The position numbers were made by a program, and so were the translations under genes. Below, piece by piece: positions 13,829 through 25,621 of a stretch of 64,000 nucleotides of DNA. The DNA lies in contig NC_092459.1 in assembly GCF_047495875.1 (NCBI RefSeq), positions 24,289,795 to 24,353,794 on the forward strand, read 5' to 3'. Below the pieces are notes generated by a model. It worked only from the letters and a program-made list of their open reading frames with translations. It did no database searches and was not told the DNA's origin. Origin of the DNA: Pithys albifrons albifrons. Taxonomy: Eukaryota > Chordata > Aves > Passeriformes > Thamnophilidae. How positions within the stretch are numbered: position 1 is the first letter of the stretch; each line of letters opens with the position of its first letter.

Positions 13829-15639
13829 GACCACAAGATTGAAATTAAGAACATACACACATTTTGAAGTTGATATTTACATAACATCTGATTTCTATAA
13901 TGTTGCAAACACAGAGGAAAGTTTCTTCTGTCTATGGTATGTTAAAGCAAACTGGAGATGAGAACAATGAGAGTTTCAACTTTGAAGTGGGCATCAAAGA
14001 CAAACAGACACGGCTTCACTGTTGTGTCTGTGCTGCATAAAGGCTGGGAAAAACAAAGATAGTGAACTTGTGCTGTAGAGAAAGTGTAGCTGCTCTAGCA
14101 GATTTAAATGTCCTTAGCTCCTGGCACTGGAGCCTTCCCAGGAGAAGCCCACCCTGACAGCCACAAATGGGGCTGAGAGCTGGACTGATAGAAGCTGCTA
14201 ACTCTGTTGACTTTCATCAAGAATTGTAATCAACCATTGGTCCTTACCTTGGTTGTATACACAGGACTCACTTTATTCTCAGTGTGTTGTAAACTGGCCT
14301 TTGACTAAGCAGACAGCCATACAGTGGTCAGTTCTCTAGCCAGACTCATCACAGGGGTGGGCTGGCATGCTGATCTGCCTGTGTGTGCCGAGGTACACTG
14401 TGAACCTCCCCAGAACTGGGATGCAGGGTACAAGGTCTGATGGGGTGCGAGGGGTGTCTGGCAGGGGGTGTCCCCACAGCCAGCAGCAGCCTGAGGCTGA
14501 GGACACTCACACACAGCCCCACCTGTGTGGCCACATGGCATTGTCAGAAGTACATCAGAAGTCACACCACCATCCAGCAGCACTAAGTGCTCCCCATGAA
14601 AGTACACCTACCCTTCTCCCACCTCCCTTCTGCACACATGGGTAAAAATGTTGGTAACCAATTAAGCAAAGAATCATATCACTAGCTGTTGTGTTACAAC
14701 ATAATGCCCTAACCTGTAGTTCTTTAAAGATTAAAAACTCTATTTAGACTACCTCAAGACAGCATGCCATAGGTGTAACAAACCTAACATCGAGCTTACA
14801 GCATTCACATTCAAGCCTCAAGTTAAGTACAATGACTGGAAGAAAATGCATGTTGACTTTAAGAAGAGTATTTTCTTCCCTGTTTTATGTAGCCTGAATA
14901 CATCTCTACTAGAACTGTAACATTTCTTACTTTACAAACACTAATTTGATAGGGTTTTACAAGCAGAAACAAGAAATATGCTTACCATTCAAAAAAAGTG
15001 TTTGTGTCAGTGACTGTTTCTCTTTTATACACCGATCAGTGTTCACAACAGTAATAAAACCTAGATAAATAAGGAATGGGATAAGACAAATGTTTCCAGC
15101 TGTAAGATAGAGCAGAACAAAGCCCTGAACTGAGAGAAGACATTAATTTCTTCTAGAAGCAGCAAAACAGAAATAGCCCAGACTTGACACCATGAAACAG
15201 ATTTGTTATTTCCCACTGTGTTCTATTCACCCTTGCTATCAGTTCCTTTGTGGCGAGACAAAGTGTCATTCCATTTTCAGAGCTACTTGTCCTCACAAAA
15301 TCTCTTCCTTATTCATGGGGAGTGTAACAGGTGGGTAAGGGGGGAGGAATCTTTCTAAATTCAGCTCTGTTCTAGAGAAAAGGGGAGGAGACAAAGATAT
15401 TCACTCCTGAATAAAACCTTACTGATTGAGATCCGCTTATAAATTAGTTTTCTTCTAGCCCTACTCTAGGACTTCTGATAGTTTAATTTAGAACACACTT
15501 TATTTTAAAAGCATCTCCCCCTGCACAGGGACTTCCCTTCATGTTAAGGCAGTACTGGACAATTATGAATGCAAATTTTATTCTTCTCAACATTTTGCAA
15601 GCACGACAATGCCTGTAATAACATGCTTTAACTTCTGGT
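13829..15639. other. Intron stretch around the GC-rich block
   Basis: Apart from the GC-rich block at 14335-14645, I see no repeat, exon or RNA gene here. Composition returns to AT-rich after 14650. Confidence 0.55.
14335..14645. other. GC-rich block of unknown origin
   Basis: About 310 bases clearly richer in G and C than the surrounding intron, with open frames of 92 and 100 codons on opposite strands. Neither peptide shows a recognisable domain, and both are rich in His, Pro, Ser and Thr. It could be an old repeat, a former GC-rich LTR or a regulatory element. Confidence 0.4.
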
Positions 15640-15729
15640 CAGCCCTCACTTGATCAGGCATTTGGATTGAGCATTATAGGTCCCTCCCAACTGGAACCAT
15701 TCTATTCTGTTCTATTCTCTTCTATTCTG
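15640..15729 (+). mobile_element. CR1 LINE, short 3' end with TTCTA-type tail
   Basis: About 90 bases of CR1 3' UTR: GATCAGGCATTTGGATTGAG, then GGTCCCTCCCAACTGGAACC, then a TTCTATTCTG-type repeat tail to 15729 instead of the usual ATTCTATG tail. Severely 5'-truncated. Confidence 0.8.
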
Positions 15730-16719
15730 CAGTTTTTGCAGAGTTCAAATTTGTCTCCCTTTATACGGAGGTGCTTAACCCCATTCAGTATCTAGCACTT
15801 TGTGGCTTTTACAAAATGTACTGGTAAGGTTGCATCCAGATAAGGTTCTATCACAGCAGTGTGATGTGGTGTTTGCTGTCTCTGGAGAAGAGCTTCCAAG
15901 ACACTTTTTGGTAGGACTGAACTTTGCAGGGCTCTGCTTTAGCAAGGCATGTCAGGAGACAGCAAACAGCAGAAGCAGAAAATGAATGCACTCCAGAGAG
16001 GCTCAGCAGATCTACTCCAGAGAACATGTGCTACTGCTTTCTTACAGTACTATTATCATGGAATCTTCTGCGCAGCAGTCCCAGAACCAAAGGAGAAAGG
16101 AAGGTGGCTGACCTTTCCTACAGAGCTCACTGGGTCTCATCTCTTCATTATGCTTTGAACAATAACCCAGTGCCAGGCTGTGGGGAAAAAAAATTACTCC
16201 AAATAGATGCTCAGAGTTAAAATACAGATTCTTGAAACTCCAAGCCGAATTAATTTCTAATTTAAATCAATGGAATCACTTCAAGAATAAATTAAATCTG
16301 ATTAACAAAGGTAGAACTATTAAAGCTACTGTGACTAGAAGATTTACCTACAAAACAAACATTTTTTTTTATTACACTTCTTTTCAGCTTAAAAAGTGCT
16401 GGGAGCTCTTATTTGTGGTGTGCTTGAAGAAGATGCTGCAATACTTGTCTGGCTATTTACTAGCTCATAGCAAGCATCTAAATATACAGTGAAAATATAT
16501 TTTTGGAATAACTCCATGAAACAGATGGTCAGTGACTCCAGACAAAAATCTTCCAGATATAACTTCACACTGAGATAACAAAAATATCCCCTCACTTTTC
16601 ATTTTTAGCAGTTTTCTGTCAGAATTGTGGTAACAAGCTGTGGCATTCAAATAAAGCAATTAAAGTGAGCCTTAAAATGAAAATAAATTTTCTGATTAAA
16701 AAAAAATAAACTAGTGTCT

Positions 16720-16985
16720 GATATATCCTTATTCAATTAAACTTTAAGTCAGAAATATTTGAATGGCTATTTCTCTAATAAATGCATTAGCAGGGTTATT
16801 TATTATAATCTGCTAATCTGTCAGACACCCAAGCATTTTATTTTATGTGATTTTCTTTTAAGTCTGATGTGAGGTAATTGAGGAAAAGCCAAGGAACCAA
16901 TTAAAGTTGTGGATCTATATTAAATCCGCAATTAACAAGCTATTAATTGCAAGGGGTTTATTATTTAATTGCAGAGGTATCCAGA
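16720..16985. promoter_or_regulatory. Candidate conserved non-coding element (homeodomain-core cluster)
   Basis: AT-rich but not simple repeat. The core GCAATTAA/TTAATTGC occurs three times in 45 bases: GCAATTAA at 16928-16935, and TTAATTGC at 16943-16950 and 16965-16972. GAGGTAATTGAGG and CTGTCAGACA (TALE/MEIS-like) lie upstream. Clustered TAATT cores resemble vertebrate developmental enhancers. Enhancer function is an inference; conservation could not be tested. Confidence 0.3.
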
Positions 16986-17286
16986 GAGACTCATTGTACC
17001 AGGCAGTACATATACATAAGGAAGACATGATCTTGACCCTGAAGAGCTGTCAAGTATCTCAAAACCCCCCAGCAAAAAACAGGCCTTGTTGAAAGTATGT
17101 AGGTACCACTGCTTATCTGGATTGTGAGGAAGTGAGTGCTGAAGGTACTGCCATTAAAATCACTGGGTTCCATTATCAGAGAGGGTATTATCCCAGGTAA
17201 GTGCTGCAGCAGTGGGTTCTGCTGAAAGAAAGACTACGTTGGAGACTCATTTTTCAACTCACAGATGAAAAAGAGGATGAATCCTA

Positions 17287-17418
17287 AAGTTCAAGGCCAG
17301 GCTGCATGGGGCTCTGAGTAACTTGGTCTAGTGGAAGATGTCCCTGTCCACAGCAGGGTGATTATAATCAGATGATCTTTAAGGTTCCCTCCAACCCAAA
17401 CCATTCTATGATTCTATG
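17287..17418 (+). mobile_element. CR1 LINE, short 3' end
   Basis: Ends with TCCAACCCAAACCATTCTAT and ATTCTATG, the standard avian CR1 tail. GGCTGCATGGGGCTCTGAG and ACTTGGTCTAGTGGAAG lie upstream. About 130 bases remain of an element several kilobases long. Confidence 0.9.
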
Positions 17419-18870
17419 CCACATTTTATCCTTGCCTTTTGTCTTTCTTCTACAACTTGGATTAAACTGCTTTTTCCTAAGGCTGCCCCTATTTGGCCAG
17501 CCCAGCTGGGGCAGTGGGGGAGGCTAAGGGAAAACAGGAATGGTTCTCAGGCTTCTTTCGCCCATGTTGGGGAGGGCTAGAGATGTTAGCAAACTAGTTT
17601 CCAGTCAGAGGTCCTGACTGATCCCAACCCGTCTCTAAGGAGCTGGGGAGTTCTTTGGTGGCTGACTGCTCCATAATGGAAAACTGTGCAAGGAGAGTAG
17701 TACTTTTAAAAAAATGCAGAATATGCTGAGCTAAACACGATTCTTCCCCTGTACTGAAGTCATATTTCATTGAATCAAGGCAAGAGGATTCTTTACAATA
17801 CAAAGCCACCTGGCTTTTTTAACATTCATTTTAGACAATTTTGAAGTAGTCAACTTCTACTATTTACAGGAAAATAAAATACAAAGTAAGTAATAAGGAG
17901 TTTTTGGAACTCTGTGTCTAAGACTGGCTTATTTGCAGGACATTATAAAAAATGGTGCCTATATAAATGCTAACAATTCAAGCTGCAGAAGTGTAGCACT
18001 AAGCTTTTTCCAAAGAGCACAAAGAAGTTGATACTGAGCATATGCACAGGTAGGGAAATAGGTACCAACACTACAACACTTAAAAGCACAATCAACATTT
18101 GGTTAATTGGGCTTATTACTCCCACAGATACACAATTTACTGGTCACAGTAATAAACACCATCTGCTCTTTGCTAACTGGCAGCAACCTAGCAACTTTTT
18201 TCTAACTTCAAGAGTTTGGAATGAAAAAGGAAGCTCTAAAGGAGTTGCAATGCTGTGGGACTTCGACGCACATCATCTTACTGAGCTGAATATGAGTCCA
18301 CATTAGGTGAAAGATTTCTCTTTGCCAGATGATATATTTGCAAAGTTAAGGTCTACGTTAACAAGAATCAGGATAAGCTAGAGTAGAATACCAAACCATA
18401 ATAATAATGTATCTTTCCCATGCATGTTAGTGGACTTGTCAAATATAGCATAAAAACCACAAATTTCTTATCAGTCAAGGAAATTAAAACAACAGTTAAT
18501 TTCGCCCCTGTGTGTTAATGAACTGATGTGACATACATTCATACAGTATCTAATTTTGTAGACAGCACTGTATTAAATCACAACTGGCTTATGTTAATCT
18601 AATTAAAAAGTCTGTTAAGTCAACTTGATTTTTCCTTTCACTAGTAATTATACTTACAGCTGCATCTAAGTATCAATTTACATACACTGAGAACTATGCA
18701 AACAATTTTATTCTCAAGTCACGCTCGTAATCAAAGCAAAGCATTACTTTAAAGTGATTGACATATGCAAACTCACATAGCTCTGTGAAAATTAAACCAG
18801 CCTGTGAAAGCACTCCAAAACATTTCATGAAATTCTGGTTCTTCCAGTTCTCCCCCCTACATTTTATATA

Positions 18871-18995
18871 TTGGGTTTGTTTGGATTTTTTTTGTTGTTG
18901 TTTTTGTTTTGGGTTTAGGGGTTTAGGGAAGGAGGCTTGTTTTGTTTTGTTGTTGTGTTTTGTTTTGTTTCTTTGGGGTTTTTTGTTCTTTGTTA
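18871..18995. repeat. T/G-rich low-complexity tract
   Basis: Runs of TTTG and TTG units on the plus strand, with GGGTTTAGGGGTTTAGGG at 18911-18928. This tract produces long overlapping open frames on both strands, which are artefacts of composition. On the gene's strand it is a CAAA-rich tract. Confidence 0.8.
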
Positions 18996-19870
18996 CTAAG
19001 GCCAAATTCAAGGAAATACAACCTTCCTTTCTTACATTTCCATACCTTCTACTTTTTCTATACCTAGAGAGGAAACCCAAGTATTCTTCAAGATTATTTA
19101 ATGAGGCCTTGGCTGATCTGAGGTGGTAATGCAAAGAAATATTGGAATAGGAGCAAAGCCTTTCAAAACAACAGTGACAAAGTGGAAACAGTTAATATTG
19201 TGTTAATTCAAAGGTTCAAACTGCTGCTGCTGATTTCTGTTCCCAAAGTAAGACACTAGTCTCATTTCAACTACACTTCAAGGGAAAATCATACAAATTT
19301 AGGAGAACAGATATTGTCCTCTACTTGTCTGTTCAATCAAATATAAGAGGACAGAATACAAACCTGGACAATGCAGAATAAATATCATTAGATACACTGC
19401 CACTGTTCACAAGCTAATTCTCAAAACCTACACACTGCAGCACTCTGTTCCAAGAGCAGACTACACACTAACTGAGCAGACTCTTTTTCTTTGTTTTTTT
19501 CTGCTCACAGTGATAAGCCTATGGAAGAAAAATAACCAGTATTAACTTAGTATCTGGCAGATGCCTTTCCACTGGTTTGCACAGCAAACATACTGGGCTC
19601 AGAAAGAGCTGGTCCATTTCCCATCCTAAATGCATTTTAGCCTGCAAAGCAGAGGGTCTGCAGAGCCTCTTCCTCCACAGTACCCAGGGCTGACTGCAAC
19701 AGGAGGAACCAGTGCAACAGATACCTGAATTTACATATCATTTTACACTCCTGATTACAAAAACAACATAATATATATAGAGAGGAATCCCTCTGTAATC
19801 TGTAAAAAACAGATTTGATAACTGTAAAGAATCAATCACTGTGCTAAATAAGCATACAAGAAATATGATT

Positions 19871-19881
19871 CCCCCCCCCCC
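19871..19881. repeat. Poly-C run
   Basis: Eleven C in a row, some 20 bases before a CR1 insertion. Such runs are prone to sequencing and length error. Confidence 0.85.
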
Positions 19882-19901
19882 ATTATCAGTATTTGGTTCT
19901 T

Positions 19902-20311
19902 AGAGCAAGTCCAGAGGAGGTCATAAAGATGTTCAGAGGGCTGGAGCACCTCTCCCCAGACTGAGAAAGTTTGGGTTGCCTTTCAGTACTTGAAAGGAGC
20001 CTACAAGAGAGCTGGAGAAGGACTTTTTACAGGGGCATGGAGTGACAGCACAAGGGGTAATGCCTTTAAACTGACAGAGGGTAAATCAAGAGTACATATA
20101 AGGAAGAAATTCTTTACTTTGAGGTGGTGAGACACTTGATCAGGGTGCTAAGAAAAATTCTGGATGCTCAATCCAGGAAATCTTCTAGGCCAGGTTGGAT
20201 GGGGCCCTGAACAACTTGGTCTAGTGGAAGGTGTCCCAGCCATGAGAGGAAGACTGGAACTATATATATCTTTAAGGACCCCTGCAACCCGAATCATTTT
20301 ATGATTCTATG
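19902..20311 (+). mobile_element. CR1 LINE, 5'-truncated 3' end
   Basis: About 410 bases covering the last part of the reverse-transcriptase ORF and the 3' UTR: GAGGGCTGGAGCACCTCTCC and GCCAGGTTGGATGGGGCCCT, ending ATTTTATGATTCTATGG. Frameshifts and substitutions have destroyed the ORF. A poly-C run lies about 20 bases before its 5' end. Confidence 0.92.
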
Positions 20312-21544
20312 GTTTGTAAATGTTTATGATTTGCCAAGTTGATAGCTCATAGAACTCACTAACTGCAATTCAAAATACCTACTCAGTCTCATTAGAAAAA
20401 TAGAAATCACAGAGTTTTATACAATTTGGGCATCAAAAGCATGTAAAAACTTGAGACTGATTTGTAATGCTTTGCTCACGCCCCTTCTTTGCAAGCAACA
20501 TAACTGTGCTTCAGACTTAGTTAATGTCACACAGAGAAAAGTACTTTCAGGGCAACACCTTGAAAGACCAAGTATGTGACAAACGAGCTGGCAAGCATGA
20601 GCTGGAGGGCCTGAGTGGCTTTGAATAATACAGGCTGTAATACCCAACAGTCTTGCCATTGCCATACAACAACTCTAGAGTGAACAAATGCTCCTACCTG
20701 ATAAAATATTAAATGATCTGCTAATTTATTTCACTTGCTTTTCTTTCTTATCCCTGCACCCCCAGGCTAAGATCTGAGTCTCCCTTAAAAGAATATTATA
20801 GAAGTAATATTGAATTCTCCTCTAATGCAAGATTAAGAAATGCCTTAGGTATATTTAATAACTATCTGGTTTTAACTTAATATTTATTCCATTGTAATTA
20901 CCTTGCTTCACCATATCTACAATCTTCAAGGACAAATGTGTTTGCAAAATATGTATTAAAGAGAGCCACCAATGCAAAAAAATTTGCAGTGAATATTTTC
21001 TATTCACCTTGTCAAGACTATGTCCTGAGCTCCAGCTGTTCAAGGGACCCAAAAGTGCTCGCCTTGAAGGGTTAAAGTGACACAGCAAGCCATACCCAAA
21101 TAATTAACTTGTACCTAGGAAGATGATTCAGGCTTTGAAATTCACAGTGGCACCTGACCAAGTTGAGTGGCTGGTGACTGGGTGAAGAATTGCAAGTCAT
21201 ACTCTTGTCTGCCTTGAGTCGCTATCACTCATAGTGGGCTGCTGTTAATTCCAGTTCAGCTGCCTTGTTCGTTTAGTAAACTGCATCAATTTTGGTATCT
21301 AACACACAGTGACACTTACAAAAGTAATAAATTCCAGGTCTGGAGCTACATGTTCAATGTCTAGGTCCTGAAATGAACAGAAGAGCAACTTCTAGTCCTC
21401 TCGGAAGCCTGCACCCTATAGTGTAGGAAAATGCTGAAATGAATCCCAAGGACAGCGCTGGAGAAACACCTTGAATGACTAAGAGACTTGCTGTTGAAGT
21501 TTTAAAGTGTAGTTTTACTTGTCATAGGGTCTTTCTTTGTTGCA
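20312..21544. other. Intron stretch between a CR1 and the GC-rich LTR-like block
   Basis: Mixed composition, nothing recognised. Part of 21360-21540 may belong to the LTR-like block that follows, whose left edge is uncertain. Confidence 0.55.
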
Positions 21545-22030
21545 ATCCCCTGCCTGATTCTGTTACCTCGTCTGTGTGGTGCTGATGACCACCACACCGT
21601 TTATTGTATCCCTCGAGCTTCTTTGCTCTCTTGATGAGTCAGACATTAAGCTGGTTTGCTCACTCAGCAGCCCCGGGGTTCCTAGGGCTCCCAGGCCCCC
21701 CTCCCCTCTCTGCCCAGCTATTCCAAAGGGGGAAGCCCCGTGTGTAAGACCCCTATGCCTCGTGGCTGAGGGGGCAGGGCCAGGGCTCCAGCCAGCCCTG
21801 CCCTTGTCCCAGTTCCATTGGTTAATGGACCTTAGACCCTTCTCCTTCCTAAGTTTTCACCCAGTAGTCCCAGATCTGATATTTTATCCCAGAGATCTTC
21901 TAAAACCTTGGGGATTGTCCCAATAAACTGTCTCTTGCCTGGACTCCTGAACTCTGCCTCCGTTCTCTGCACGCCCTTGGACAAGGGGGAAGCAGAGACC
22001 CTCCCTTCCCTCCAGCGCTGCTCATTACAG
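21545..22030 (+). mobile_element. GC-rich LTR-like block
   Basis: A sharply GC-richer stretch in AT-rich intron. It holds an ATTGGTTAATGG CCAAT-type motif (about 21817), a polyadenylation signal AATAAA at 21922-21927, a C/T-rich stretch after it resembling U5, and an end at or near CATTACA (22029). No reading frame there is convincing as protein. The layout fits an LTR of a different family from the other three, but ends and target-site duplication could not be fixed. A processed-gene fragment is the alternative. Confidence 0.45.
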
Positions 22031-24169
22031 GACGCTTTTATGTTCCTCCAGGAAATCACTGCACTCATATGCTTTCACGGAGTTACAAATGATGAAATGC
22101 TTTGATTTCCAGCATTTGTATGAACTGTCCAAAGGCAGTAGCTACTAAAATTAACTAAAAAAACAACAAACATATGACAAAAATATGTGCAACAGTAAGT
22201 AAAATTAACTTCTGACATTGCAGGGACATGTAAGTGTACATGGAACGTAATATTCTCTGTAAATCTCTTTCAAGTGTTTTATTTTATAAAGACTGTATAT
22301 GTTTTAAATAATTTAGACTACAGCAAAGTAAAGGAAACTAAACTGATGCATTCTTACAGGTAAAAACTAAGGATTGGTTCCAGGTGTAAATTTCTGTGAA
22401 TGTTTTTCGTCTGCAAATGTATTTACAAAATAATCTTATTCCCCTTAACATCGAATACATCTGTAAATAATATTGCCCTAAAATAAGAACAATGCACCTC
22501 AACCCGCAACATCAATGAAAACAGGAAACAACTACTGACTCATGTAATCTTCTCCACTTAAAACACTATGCAATGATACTGAAAACTGAGCAAATGTACC
22601 CTCATATTTTAGCACCATCCACAAAATAATACCAATTAAAAGGGTATATATACTTTTATCATTAGATTTATATGAGAAACTGCTTTAAGAAAAGATGATT
22701 TCAACGCCAATGAAAAACATCAAGTTTCATGTAAGGCATCTAAATTCAGAGATAACTGCCTCAGATGACAACTTTCATCCTTCCCATGTCTTTTCTTAAG
22801 ACATGCAGCATCCTGCATTTTGTTTATAATTACAATAGAAAATGGATATTTCTGAGTGTATTTTAAAAGTGTGTTTTCTGGACTAATCTTTGTCAAGTGC
22901 TTATGGGCATTACTTATTGGGCTGTTCTTAGGCTTGTACATCACCCACTTAGAATAACAGAATGCAGATGTCTCATTAATCTTTAGCAAATAAAAATGAA
23001 ATGAACTCCAAGCATGCTAACAAACACGGATGCCCATATCCTAGAGAGGCTTTCAGCTGGTGAATTCCACTGTCAAAGCAGTCAAACCTGGTGAGCCTAG
23101 AACTTTACTTTTCTCTCAGAAATATCACAGAATATTTATCACATTGAAGTTTCTGATTTAGTGCATCCACGCAGAAGAAGTGTGGATGAAGAAAAGAGAA
23201 ATGAAGTGACAAAATAAACCACTGTGAAAAACAGCAGTAAAATTTAGGAAAAGAATTGTTCTATGAAAATCCCATGCCCAAATAATGGAAGTAAAGAAGG
23301 GAAAAAAATAATTGAAATGTGTTATCTTCAATGTCCACCTGCAGACTGCAGTGGAAAAGAGGATGAGTTGTTCTGGGAAACTCCTAGGCACAGCTAACTC
23401 CATTGTTTGACATCCTCAAAACAGGCCACAGAATGCCTGAAGTGGTAACATGCCACGTCCCAGCTCCCGTGACATGGACAGAGACGTGTACTGGTGGCTG
23501 TGAGCAGAGTGTGCATCCTGTGGACCTTGAAATAAGTCTGAGAAGACTCCAAAGACATGCTGGCGACAGCAACATTCAGGTCTTATATAAAAACCAAGAA
23601 CAACTGAGGAATGCTAGACAGAACTTCCAGAGGCCAAATGTAGGTCGTTTGGGAGCTGGGACTGCACAGCAGGAGTCTTTGCCCCATTCCCATCACAATG
23701 TGCACATTCAGAGAGAAGGGGATGTGCTGAGGCAAAGGTACAACCACAGCCTGAAATAGCAGAGTTAGGAGGAAGAACTGACACACCTGGAGCAGAGGAC
23801 ACATCAAGGATAGGAAGATTCTGCACAAAAAGACCTCATTTGAAGTATAAGGGATCCAGCTGTGGATATGCCTAAAAATCGAAGAGATGACATGCACAGG
23901 ATATGGAATAATATTTAACTCACTTAAGTATTAAATACAAGAAAAAGATCTTTTTAACACCTGAAGTTGTATTCAAATAAGGAAAACAAAAAAGACTACA
24001 AACTACCAGATTAAAAAAAAAATCATATTCACACAGAAAAAGTAAGAGAAGTTTGAGGAACAACTTAGAAAAGTACAAAAAATAGAAAATAAAACATTAT
24101 TCAGAGATTTGGAAGCCAGACAGAGAGCTGGTGAGGCTAACAGCTGTTAAGGCTATAAAAGGAGTATTC
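22031..24169. other. Intron stretch; moderately GC-richer part at 23400-23900
   Basis: No element recognised with confidence. A 118-codon plus-strand frame at 23403-23759 has no recognisable domain and may be decayed LINE sequence upstream of the relic at 24170. Confidence 0.5.
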
Positions 24170-24970
24170 AAGAAAGATGAGGTCAGAACACAAAAATAAA
24201 ATGCTTTTCCTCCATCTGGGTTCATAATGGAGGAAACTGTGACAGGTGGCTGGGAAAAACTTAGAGCAAGAAAAATTTTCTAACAATTTCCAATTAAATT
24301 ACTAAACATTAGAATAAATACATTTAGTGAAAAGGAAAATAAATGCATTAGAAAGTTGTAGAGCTGAGATGGCTATTTTAAAGAGAAATAATTTCTCAGC
24401 CATCTATCAGTGTTCTTCAAAGAACAAACATGAAAAGAAAGTTAACTTATACCATACAACCGATTTCCAAATTACACTTATTTCATAAGGTCCTTTGTCA
24501 AAGGCTCTTTATAGAACCAGGCTGACATGGGATTAAAAGAAAGGCCCTCTCATGGAAGAAAAAAATGTGCTTAAACAATACAGAAGATTTTGCGTAAATG
24601 GTCATTATTCTGGGAAGAAGGTGTTAGTTGAGTTCTGCAGGGAAGACTGAAACTGGAGAAACCAGTGAATAGTGAGAAAACAAACTTTACTGATGATGCT
24701 AAGGTAAGTCATGGCTCTGAAGGCTGGACTGGCTATGAAAAACTACATCTTATGATACCTGGTAATAAAATTACAGCTGAAATTCCATGTAAATAAATGT
24801 TATATATCAAAAAGCATTCCACCTTTTTAAACACAATGATGTGCTGATTCTAAGTCCTCAGAAATTGTATCAGGAAAAATAACATAAATAAAAAAGCAGA
24901 GACCAATCTTATGTTACTTTATAAATCAGTAGTATTATACCACCTTGAAGACTATTTTTCTATGATTTTG
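24170..24970 (+). mobile_element. Ancient CR1/L3-like LINE relic
   Basis: Heavily decayed. Segments reading AAATGGTCATTATTCTGGGA, TTTACTGATGATGCTAAGG, AATTCCATGTAAATAAATG and TATACCACCTTGAAGACTAT occur in the order expected for the reverse-transcriptase region of old amniote CR1/L3-type LINEs; the second resembles the codons around a DDAK-type motif. No long ORF survives. The 5' limit is uncertain and may lie further upstream. Recognition is by motif order only. Confidence 0.5.
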
Positions 24971-25600
24971 GAAAACACAACTGAGAACTCCAACAGACCC
25001 TTAAAACCACGAGATGCATGAAAAAGACCAACAGGCCATGATCTCCAGAGCATCCTCCCCTGACAACACCTGGGGGGAAACAGAAGACTCCATCAAGCAG
25101 CAGTCTCAGAACTAGCAAAAGAAAGTTTTCTGCACAGGAATCCTCCAAATTTGAGTTTTAAAAGGGATTGACAGATTCACCACAAGACACTACTCTGAGC
25201 TCAGGATTGGCGTGTTTGAAGTTGGGATAATATTTTGGAGATTTATCTCTGCACAGTTTGCCTTTACTCCCACTTGGTTTCAGGTGCCCAGTGTTGCTCA
25301 CTGCTGAAGAGTTAAACCACCGCAGATGCTACGGCATGCAGGAACCAAATTATAATGCCATTTGCAATATTCTGCAATAGTTTGAACTAGTCAGAGAGAG
25401 TGAAACAAGTCTTACCATCTTTTTATGGATAAGATGCAATTTTCATCACGTGTACAGTCACCAAAATATTATTACACAAAAATGTTAGAAATAAAGAAGT
25501 CCAAGCCCATTTTGTTCATATTGTATTATACTACAAAAGTAGTTCATTTTTGTGCTAAATTTTACTTTGATATGGTATACTTTAGGTATAAATAGTATGC

Positions 25601-25621
25601 TAAATAAATAAATAAATAAAT
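25601..25621. repeat. (TAAA)n microsatellite
   Basis: Five TAAA units in A/T-rich sequence. Confidence 0.85.

Larger units (their letters stand above)
17419..19901. other. Intron stretch between two CR1 copies
   Basis: Holds the T/G-rich tract and the poly-C run. A short GC-richer piece at 17480-17660 has no recognised identity. The part at 18480-18680 is rich in TTAAT-type cores. Confidence 0.55.

Noticed and set aside
18911..18928. Interstitial telomere repeat
   Set aside because: The unit is TTTAGGG-like and occurs only about twice inside a T/G-rich tract; the bird telomere repeat is TTAGGG.
18694..19134. 146-codon minus-strand and 123-codon plus-strand open frames
   Set aside because: They overlap on opposite strands over a T/G-rich low-complexity tract; the peptides are Lys/Gln-rich or Phe-rich by composition and have no domain.
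21576..21926. 116-codon plus-strand open frame
   Set aside because: Lies in the GC-rich LTR-like block; the Pro/Ser/Leu-rich peptide reflects composition.
23403..23759. 118-codon plus-strand open frame
   Set aside because: No recognisable domain; overlaps minus-strand frames of 104 and 70 codons, and may be decayed repeat sequence.
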